A DNA stretch of 7,285 nt from Paracoccaceae bacterium. GTDB taxonomy: Bacteria; Pseudomonadota; Alphaproteobacteria; Rhodobacterales; Rhodobacteraceae. Numbering within the stretch: the stretch's first letter is position 1; each line of letters opens with the position of its first letter. Positions 1-4,825 of this stretch are shown here, one piece after another. The stretch spans positions 1-7,285 of the forward strand of contig SKKS01000303.1 in the NCBI GenBank assembly GCA_007123625.1, in the 5' to 3' direction. The notes below the pieces were generated by a model. That model had not been told where the DNA came from. It made no database searches and saw only the letters and a program-made list of their open reading frames with translations. The position numbers were made by a program, and so were the translations under genes.

Positions 1-812
1 CCCCGGACCCGCGCGGCCGCGAGTTCGCCTTGCGTGAGCAGCCGCAGCGTGGCCCCCATCCCGACGTGGCGCAGGACCGGCTGCAGCGGGTCGTTGGCGG
101 TTGCGCGCTCGGCTTCGGCCAGCAGATGCCCGGCCAGCGCCTCGGGGCCGTCGATCCGGGCGAGAAGGGTTTCGTTGACCAGCACGATACGGCCGGGAAG
201 ATGCAGTGTTTCGGGGGTCTGTGCAGGCGCGTCGGCAAAAACGACCAGCGTGCGCTGGGCTTCGAAAACCGCCCCGCGCAGACGGTCCAGAGCCACTGCT
301 GCCGTCCCCGGCGCGCACAGGCGCAGGCCAGTCGATGTCTGGGCGTCGTTTAGGACCATGCGCCCGATTTCAGCCCGCTTGGCCATGGGCACCACATTCG
401 CGGTGTAGCGCAGCAACACCTCAGGCAACCAGGCCAGGGCCGCCACGACCATGCCAACCGCAAGCGCAACGGCCAGCACCCGGCGCCCGCGCAGCCAGGG
501 CCTGCGCGGGGTCTGCAGGGCGTCGAGCACCGTGTCGATCGCTTCGAGCAACACGGGATCCTCGATCTCGAGCGACTCGTCAGGCCGGGATGCGCCGATC
601 TCGACGGGGACGAAGCGCGCGGGCACGACGCCCGGATTGAGGCGCCGGATCGCGGCCAGCGACCAGTGGCTCAGGATCTTGTCCGAGCGCCCGTCCACGA
701 TAACCAGCGTGGCCTTGCCAAAGCGCACCACGACATCGCGGCGCTGGGCGCCGTCGCCCCCCGCCCATAGCCCGCTGCCTTCGAGGAGCTGATACCTGTC
801 GAGTGCCGTCAT
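1..812 (-). CDS. M48-like membrane protein lacking the zinc-protease motif, partial (C-terminus beyond left edge)
   Basis: This reading frame runs off the left edge; 270 codons from ATG 812 are visible. Residues 1-105 form a soluble N-terminal domain containing the phrase ILSHWSLAAIRRLNPG (about 46-60). A single hydrophobic segment lies at about 111-134, preceded by a basic stretch (RRPWLRGRR), so the N-terminus is probably cytoplasmic. After it, residues 207-240 resemble the core of M48 (HtpX/Oma1-like) metallopeptidases: GRIVLVNETLLARIDGPEAL corresponds to the strand and helix before the zinc motif. Where M48 enzymes have HExxH this protein has A-E-A-E-R (232-236), so the glutamate is kept and both zinc histidines are missing. 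I infer a non-catalytic relative, as I recall for similar Rhodobacteraceae proteins. The ATG overlaps the TGA of the upstream small ORF (ATGA), suggesting translational coupling. The function is unknown. The frame is secure, the fold assignment moderate. Confidence 0.8.
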   Translation of the reverse strand, partial: MTALDRYQLLEGSGLWAGGDGAQRRDVVVRFGKATLVIVDGRSDKILSHWSLAAIRRLNPGVVPARFVPVEIGASRPDESLEIEDPVLLEAIDTVLDALQTPRRPWLRGRRVLAVALAVGMVVAALAWLPEVLLRYTANVVPMAKRAEIGRMVLNDAQTSTGLRLCAPGTAAVALDRLRGAVFEAQRTLVVFADAPAQTPETLHLPGRIVLVNETLLARIDGPEALAGHLLAEAERATANDPLQPVLRHVGMGATLRLLTQGELAAARVR

Positions 813-1072
813 TCGGCGGACCTTGCCCCTTGCCTGTCGCGTCTGTGCCTCAAACTCGTCGGCGCCACCGGTCCCGGCGCATCCGGCCCATGCACGCCTT
901 GCCTGCGGCGCCGCCGGTTTTCCGGTCTTGCCATCGGCGCACGATACAGGAGCCCGACGCCAGCGGCAATCGCGCGTGCACAGCGGAGGAACAGCCCGCC
1001 CTGCCGCCACGGGGGCGCCTGTTCGTTGGCCGGGGCCGGGCGCGCGGGCACCGGCGTCGGGGTGTCAGGCAC
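809..1072 (-). CDS. Small arginine- and proline-rich hypothetical protein, coupled to both neighbours
   Basis: This possible 87-residue protein starts at GTG 1072-1070. I do not recognise it. It has a proline-rich start (TPTPVPARPAPA), a short hydrophobic/amphipathic patch (GLFLRCARAIAAGVGLLYRA, about 26-45), a run of arginines (RRRRR, 53-57) and a basic tail. The case for a real gene is positional. Its GTG overlaps the TGA of the acyl-CoA ligase, and its own TGA overlaps the ATG of the M48-like gene as ATGA, so the frame fills the gap between the two exactly. About three quarters of its codons end in G or C, a little weaker than in the neighbours. There is no strong Shine-Dalgarno sequence, as expected for a re-initiating cistron. 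A second in-frame GTG at 1051-1049 is an alternative start. It could instead be a chance open frame in GC-rich DNA. Confidence 0.5.
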   Translation of the reverse strand: MPDTPTPVPARPAPANEQAPPWRQGGLFLRCARAIAAGVGLLYRAPMARPENRRRRRQGVHGPDAPGPVAPTSLRHRRDRQGARSAE

Positions 1073-1079
1073 CGGCGTC
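1047..1079. repeat. 12-bp direct repeat at the ligase / small ORF junction
   Basis: GGCACCGGCGTC occurs at 1047-1058 and again at 1068-1079, 21 bp apart, so the two copies are in the same frame. On the minus strand each copy carries GTG. The first-read copy contains the ligase's last codons and the GTG at 1072, and the second contains another in-frame GTG at 1051. In the small ORF the repeat appears as T-P-V-P twice. Confidence 0.7.
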
Positions 1080-2699
1080 CCGGGCGCGGGCGCGCAATTC
1101 GAATTTCTGGATCTTGCCGGTCGATGTCTTGGGGAGTTCGGCGAACACCACATGCTTGGGGGTCTTGAACCCTGCCAGACGTCCACGGCAGAAGGCGATC
1201 AGTTCCGCTGCGTCGGTGGTCGCGCCGTGCTTGAGTTCGACGAATGCGCAAGGCACCTCGCCCCATTTTTCGTCGGGCTTTGCGACCACGGCTGCAAGCA
1301 GAACCGCCGGATGGTGCATCAGCGCGTTCTCCACCTCGACCGAACTGACGTTTTCGCCGCCCGAGATGATGATGTCCTTGGCGCGGTCGGCAATCTTGAT
1401 CCAGCCATCGGAGTGTTGATACGCGATGTCGCCGGAACGGAAATAGCCGCCCGCGAAGGCCTTCGCGGTGGCGTCGGGGTTGCGGAAATAGCCCTTCATC
1501 ACGCAGTTGCCGCGGTGCATGACCTCGCCCAGGGTGGCGCCGTCGCGCGGCACCGGGATCAGCGTGTCGGGGTCCAGCACGGTGACCGTTTCCATCATTG
1601 GCATGGCGACGCCGGTGCGCGCCTTGATGGCATAGCGGTCATCGTCGGGGAGGGGGTCCCACTCCTCGGGCCGCCACAGGCATTCGGTCACATGGCCATA
1701 GGTTTCGGTCAGCCCGTACACTTGCGTCACAAGAAAGCCCAGCGGCTCGATGGCGCGCAGGGTGGCGGCAGGGGGCGGGGCGCCGGCGGTATAGACCTGC
1801 ACCACATGGTCGAAGGGGCGGCGGTCGGTATCCGGGGCGTTGATGAGGGCATTCAGGACGATGGGCGCGCCGCCGAAATGGGTGACGCGGTGATCGGCGA
1901 TGGCGTCATATATCGCGTGTGCGGTGACATCGCGGCAGCAGATCACAGTGCCGCCCAGCATCGGCAGCATCCACGAATGGTTCCAGCCGTTGCAGTGAAA
2001 CAGCGGCACGATGGTCAGGTACCGTGCGTGCAGTGGCATTTGCCAGGCAACCGCGGTGCCCATGGTCATCAGGTACGCGCCCCGGTGATGATAAACCACG
2101 CCCTTGGGCCGACCGGTGGTCCCCGAGGTGTAGTTCAGCGCCAGGCTTTCCCATTCGTCCTGCGGCATGATCCAGTCGAAGCCCGGATCGCCCGTTGCAA
2201 GGAATGCCTCGTACTCGGTGTGACGACCCGTCGGGGCGATCCCGGCCTGTTCGTCGGGAACTTCGATGATCCGGGGCGGGGCGTCCAGGGTGGCGCAGGC
2301 GGTTTCCACCATCTCGACCAGCGTGCTGTCGACTACGACCACCACCGCGCCCCCGTGCTCGAGGATGTACTGTACCGTATCGAGATCCAGCCGCGTGTTG
2401 ATCGTGTTCAGCACTGCGCCGCAGGCCGGAATGCCGAAATGCGCCTCGATCTGCGCGGGTACGTTCGGCAGAAGCGTGGCGACCACATCGCCCGGCCGGA
2501 CGCCTGCGCCCGCAAGCGCCGAGGCCAGTCGGCTGACTCGCGCGGCATAGTCCGCATAGCTGCGCCGCAAGGTGCCGTAGACCATCGCTTCGCGCCCCGC
2601 GAAGATGTCGGCGGCCCGGCGCAGATGCGACAGCGGCGTCAGCGGCACATGGTTTGCCGCGCATTTGTCCAGGCCAGTTTCGTCCGCCAGCCAACCCAT
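1065..2699 (-). CDS. AMP-forming acyl-CoA ligase (acyl-activating enzyme family)
   Basis: This 544-residue ANL-superfamily enzyme should activate a carboxylic acid to acyl-AMP and then to acyl-CoA in the cytoplasm. The motifs are complete and in order: the P-loop YTSGTTGRPKG (190-200), YGLTET (328-333), the ribose-binding aspartate in RSGDIA (421-426), the hinge region DRAKD (438-442), SGGENVSSVEVE (447-458) with the phosphopantetheine-binding region after it, and the catalytic lysine in STGKIQK (K529). The opening ANHVPLTPLSHLRRAADIF resembles plant AAE proteins and their bacterial relatives, which act on short, medium or aromatic acids. DmdB-type methylmercaptopropionate ligases are also about this size, so the substrate cannot be fixed from sequence. 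The ATG at 2699 is chosen because AGGAGG lies 5 nt upstream; an upstream TTG at 2735 has no comparable site. The TGA overlaps the GTG of the downstream small ORF. It is divergent from the transporter gene. Confidence 0.95.
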   Translation of the reverse strand: MGWLADETGLDKCAANHVPLTPLSHLRRAADIFAGREAMVYGTLRRSYADYAARVSRLASALAGAGVRPGDVVATLLPNVPAQIEAHFGIPACGAVLNTINTRLDLDTVQYILEHGGAVVVVVDSTLVEMVETACATLDAPPRIIEVPDEQAGIAPTGRHTEYEAFLATGDPGFDWIMPQDEWESLALNYTSGTTGRPKGVVYHHRGAYLMTMGTAVAWQMPLHARYLTIVPLFHCNGWNHSWMLPMLGGTVICCRDVTAHAIYDAIADHRVTHFGGAPIVLNALINAPDTDRRPFDHVVQVYTAGAPPPAATLRAIEPLGFLVTQVYGLTETYGHVTECLWRPEEWDPLPDDDRYAIKARTGVAMPMMETVTVLDPDTLIPVPRDGATLGEVMHRGNCVMKGYFRNPDATAKAFAGGYFRSGDIAYQHSDGWIKIADRAKDIIISGGENVSSVEVENALMHHPAVLLAAVVAKPDEKWGEVPCAFVELKHGATTDAAELIAFCRGRLAGFKTPKHVVFAELPKTSTGKIQKFELRARARDAGA

Positions 2700-2704
2700 T
2701 GACA

Positions 2705-2713
2705 CCTCCTCCT
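2705..2713 (-). promoter_or_regulatory. Strong ribosome binding site of the acyl-CoA ligase
   Basis: On the minus strand this reads AGGAGGAGG, ending 5 nt before ATG 2699. It decides the start against the longer frame that opens with TTG at 2735, for which these bases would be coding. Confidence 0.8.
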
Positions 2714-2721
2714 GCGTGTTT

Positions 2722-2736
2722 CTTGCCCCGGGCAAG
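2722..2736. promoter_or_regulatory. 7-1-7 palindrome in the divergent region, possible operator
   Basis: CTTGCCC, one C, then GGGCAAG: a perfect inverted repeat between the divergent ligase and transporter genes. It touches the predicted -10 box and the expected start point of the ligase transcript, where a repressor site would be effective. The one-base centre makes an RNA hairpin of this full length impossible, so a protein-binding dyad fits better. No binding factor can be named. Confidence 0.4.
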
Positions 2737-2764
2737 TATTGACGGCGCCGCGCAGGTTTGTGAA
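2735..2764 (-). promoter_or_regulatory. Possible sigma-70-type promoter of the acyl-CoA ligase
   Basis: On the minus strand a TTCACA box (2764-2759, 5 of 6 to TTGACA) is followed by an 18-bp spacer and AATACT (2740-2735, 4 of 6 to TATAAT). Transcription would begin near 2728, leaving a leader of roughly 30 nt that contains the strong ribosome binding site. The match is modest and alphaproteobacterial promoters are loose, so this is tentative. Confidence 0.35.
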
Positions 2765-2806
2765 GCCTAAGTTACCGGGGGATAACCGTCGGCCGCTCTG
2801 TTCTCC

Positions 2807-2810
2807 GAGG
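2807..2810 (+). promoter_or_regulatory. Ribosome binding site deciding the transporter start
   Basis: GAGG, separated by six bases from ATG 2817. The alternative ATG at 2838 and TTG at 2739 lack a comparable site. Confidence 0.6.
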
Positions 2811-2816
2811 TTCCTG

Positions 2817-3770
2817 ATGTCTCTGGCACGCTCCGACATGCAACGCCCGCTTTTGGCCGGGGCGCTGATCGTTCTGGCGATGGCCATTCTTTCACTGGCG
2901 GACAACACAATCTATGTGCTGGCCCCCGAAATCGGGCTCTGGCAGTTTCACCTGCTGCGCAGTGCGCTGGCCTGCGCAATGCTTCTAGCGGTGGCGCGCG
3001 GCATGGGCTGGCGGCTGGTCCCTGACCGCTGGTGGGCCTGGGGGCTGCGCAGCTTCTTCGCTGCCATGTCGATGTTGTTCTACTTCGGGGCGCTGTCGCT
3101 GATGACCATGGCGCAGGCGGGGGCGGGACTGTTCACCTCGCCGGTGTTCGTGATGGTGCTTTCGGTGGCGGTGTTCGGGCTCAGGATCGGGCGGCGCAGG
3201 CTGGCGGCGCTGGCGCTGGGGTTCGGCGGCACGCTGCTGATGCTGCGCCCGTGGGATGCCGAGGGCGTGATGCCCTTCGCCGCCGCGCTGGCGGTGGCGG
3301 GGGGCTTTTTCTATGCGCTGGCGGCGCTGGCAACCCGGCAATGGTGCGCGAACGAGCCGACAGCGGCGATGAACATGGGGTATTTCGGATTCATGGGCGT
3401 GCTGGGTGCGCTGGGGCTTGCCGTACTGACCATGATCCGCCCCGATGCCTCCGCTGGCGCGGAGGGGTTCTTGCTGCGCGGCTGGGCCGCGCCATCGGCG
3501 CGGGCGTGGTTCTGGATCACGGTGCAGGCGGTGTTTTCGCTGCTGGCCATCGGCCTGCTGATCCGGGGCTATCAGATGGCCGAGGCGTCGCAGGTGGCGA
3601 TCTTCGAGTACGCCTTCCTGCCCTTCGCCGTGCTCTGGAGCTTTCTGCTGTTTGCCGGGGTTCCTGATTTCTGGACATATTGCGGCATGGGAATGATCAT
3701 CCTTGCCGGGGCGCTGATCGCGCGGGCGGCGGCCAGCGTGGATGCGCCGCCAGACGACAGCCGGAGGTAG
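2817..3770 (+). CDS. DMT-superfamily (EamA-type) transporter
   Basis: This 317-residue inner-membrane protein has about ten hydrophobic segments (roughly 11-29, 41-60, 76-95, 99-119, 128-146, 152-172, 185-206, 230-250, 256-281 and 286-304). It shows the two-fold EamA repeat: each half ends in a glycine-rich helix followed by a basic or polar stretch (GFGGTLLMLRPWD at 135-147; GMGMIILAGALIARAA at 290-305). The phrase QVAIFEYAFLPFAVLWSFLL (259-278) is characteristic of the second repeat of this family. Members export or import small metabolites such as amino acids; the substrate is not predictable here. The ATG at 2817 has GAGG 6 nt upstream. An upstream TTG at 2739 would add 26 non-hydrophobic residues and has no evident ribosome binding site. 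It is transcribed divergently from the acyl-CoA ligase and is probably monocistronic, since 320 bp separate it from the next plus-strand gene. Confidence 0.92.
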   Translation: MSLARSDMQRPLLAGALIVLAMAILSLADNTIYVLAPEIGLWQFHLLRSALACAMLLAVARGMGWRLVPDRWWAWGLRSFFAAMSMLFYFGALSLMTMAQAGAGLFTSPVFVMVLSVAVFGLRIGRRRLAALALGFGGTLLMLRPWDAEGVMPFAAALAVAGGFFYALAALATRQWCANEPTAAMNMGYFGFMGVLGALGLAVLTMIRPDASAGAEGFLLRGWAAPSARAWFWITVQAVFSLLAIGLLIRGYQMAEASQVAIFEYAFLPFAVLWSFLLFAGVPDFWTYCGMGMIILAGALIARAAASVDAPPDDSRR

Positions 3771-3896
3771 AGCGGCAATCCCCACCGAAAGGAATGTATC
3801 CCGGCCGGGCGTGCAGGGCAGGGCGTTCGGGTGTTCACGAAACCGAATCGCATTGTTTCCGCATATCTGCTGGCCCCGTTCGGATCGTGCATCAAT

Positions 3897-3911
3897 CGGG
3901 GATGATCCCCG
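3897..3911. promoter_or_regulatory. 7-1-7 dyad upstream of the Hint gene, possible regulator site
   Basis: CGGGGAT, a central G, then ATCCCCG: a perfect inverted repeat about 180 bp before the Hint start codon. As RNA it could form a 6-bp stem with a TGA loop, but no T-run follows, so it is not an obvious terminator of the transporter gene. Confidence 0.3.
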
Positions 3912-4078
3912 TCACAGCAACGCGTTGTCCACCCAATCGGGACATTCTTGTGGCGAAACGGCCGAAAAGCCTGTGGTTGCAAGGGGCGTGGTTCACATTC
4001 GTACCGCATTCCTTCCCGTCTTTCGCCTTCACCTCGTAGTTGAATCACCCCGTGCCGAACTTCGGCGCTGGACAGGAT

Positions 4079-4083
4079 GAGGA
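4079..4083 (+). promoter_or_regulatory. Ribosome binding site deciding the Hint gene start
   Basis: GAGGA ends 7 nt before ATG 4091. The frame could open at TTG 4040, but that would place this purine run inside the coding sequence and has no such site of its own. Confidence 0.6.
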
Positions 4084-4090
4084 CAGATCG

Positions 4091-4825
4091 ATGTGGAACG
4101 TTGCTTTTCGAGAACCCGGCAGGCAGAATCCGGTCCCCTCGTTTTTTGACAGGGGCGATGTCTGGCCGACAACCACGGCCGTGCATGATATCGGTGTGCC
4201 GGGTTTTTCCGGAACGTCGGGGGTTGTGACTGGAACCCGCATTGCCACCGAATACGGCTGGAAAGCCGCTGAAGACCTGCGGTCCGGCGACATGGTGCTG
4301 ACCTTTGACGAAGGTCTGGTGCAGTTGGCGGAAATACATGTCCGATCCCTGGGCTCTTCCAACCCGCAAGGGGCTTGCTCGGCTTCGGTACTGGACGTTC
4401 CCTCGCGCGCGATCGGCAACCGGGCGCCCATGCAGTTGATGCCGGGACAATTGATCGTGCTAGAATCGGACCTGGCCGAGGCGCTTTTCGGCGACCCGTT
4501 CGTGCTTCTGCATGCCGGTTCGCTTTGCGGGTATCGTGGTATCGCGTCCATTGCGGCGCCGGGTCTGGACAGGGTCGTGACCATGATCTTTGACCGGCCA
4601 CAGGCCGTGCATGCCGAAGGATCGGCGCTGTTGCACGCGCCCGGGCGTGCCGGAGCGCGTGACATTGTCCAGACCGTACCAGGCGGCTTCGCCCTTCTGG
4701 GCCCCGCGCGAGAACGGCAGTTCGCGATCTGGCTTCGGCGCGGCGAGAACGGGGTTACCCCGCCCTTCACCGCAGCTTGTCCGCACCCTCATGCAGCCCT
4801 GTCGGTGCCGACCTTGCTTTCGTAA
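4091..4825 (+). CDS. Hint-domain protein with degenerate catalytic residues
   Basis: This 244-residue protein carries a Hedgehog/intein (Hint_2-type) module. The first block, GTRIATEYGWKAAEDLRSGD (48-67) leading into MVLTFDEG, matches the opening of Hint domains, where the usual form is C-F-T-P-G-T-x-I-A-T. The central block RAPMQLMPGQLIVLESDLAE (111-130) followed by ALFGDPFVLLHAGSL, and the late block MIFDRPQAVHAEGSALLHA (165-183), complete the fold. Active Hint domains use a first-position cysteine and a histidine in an S-P-Q-H-type block; here the aligned positions are glycine (G44) and glutamine (Q120), so self-splicing or self-cleavage is unlikely. I recall related proteins in Rhodobacteraceae, of unknown role. 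No signal peptide or membrane segment is seen. Codon use is looser than in the flanking metabolic genes. The last 37 bp overlap the 3' end of fadJ on the other strand. Confidence 0.85.
   Translation: MWNVAFREPGRQNPVPSFFDRGDVWPTTTAVHDIGVPGFSGTSGVVTGTRIATEYGWKAAEDLRSGDMVLTFDEGLVQLAEIHVRSLGSSNPQGACSASVLDVPSRAIGNRAPMQLMPGQLIVLESDLAEALFGDPFVLLHAGSLCGYRGIASIAAPGLDRVVTMIFDRPQAVHAEGSALLHAPGRAGARDIVQTVPGGFALLGPARERQFAIWLRRGENGVTPPFTAACPHPHAALSVPTLLS

Larger units (their letters stand above)
3771..4090. other. 320-bp intergenic region without a credible gene
   Basis: This stretch is visibly less GC-rich than its surroundings. The open frames that cross it give low-complexity, arginine-rich translations with no family features, so I read it as non-coding. 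It holds a CCCGGCCGGG self-palindrome (3800-3809), a 7-1-7 dyad (3897-3911) and an 8-bp direct repeat (3893-3900 and 3934-3941). No T-rich intrinsic terminator follows the transporter gene and no convincing -35/-10 pair was found for the Hint gene, though its promoter must lie here if it is expressed alone. Confidence 0.6.

Noticed and set aside
486..510. 9-bp inverted repeat CCCGCGCAG / CTGCGCGGG with a 7-nt loop
   Set aside because: It lies well inside the coding sequence of the M48-like protein, in the arginine-rich stretch before the membrane helix, where GC-rich codons easily produce such repeats. There is no T-run and no nearby gene end.
1026..2702. Plus-strand open frame of 558 codons opposite the acyl-CoA ligase
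   Set aside because: It mirrors the ligase frame almost exactly and its translation is Gly/His/Arg-rich with no recognisable domain, whereas the minus strand shows every motif of an AMP-forming ligase.
2739..2773. TTGACG as a -35 box for the transporter gene
   Set aside because: No acceptable -10 box occurs at 16-18 bp; the nearest candidates are at 15 or more than 20 bp. The same bases fit better as part of a minus-strand promoter.
3448..3465. Hairpin CCTCCGC-TGGC-GCGGAGG
   Set aside because: Only 7 bp, in the middle of the transporter coding region, with nothing nearby that would need a terminator; expected by chance in this base composition.
3800..3809. CCCGGCCGGG as a terminator of the transporter gene
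   Set aside because: It is a self-palindrome without a loop-forming centre and no T-run follows; short GC palindromes are common here.
3572..4450. Long minus-strand open frame of 292 codons across the intergenic region and both flanking genes
   Set aside because: Its translation is rich in Arg, Pro, Ser and His with no family features and it runs antisense to two well-supported genes; it is a shadow frame of GC-rich DNA.
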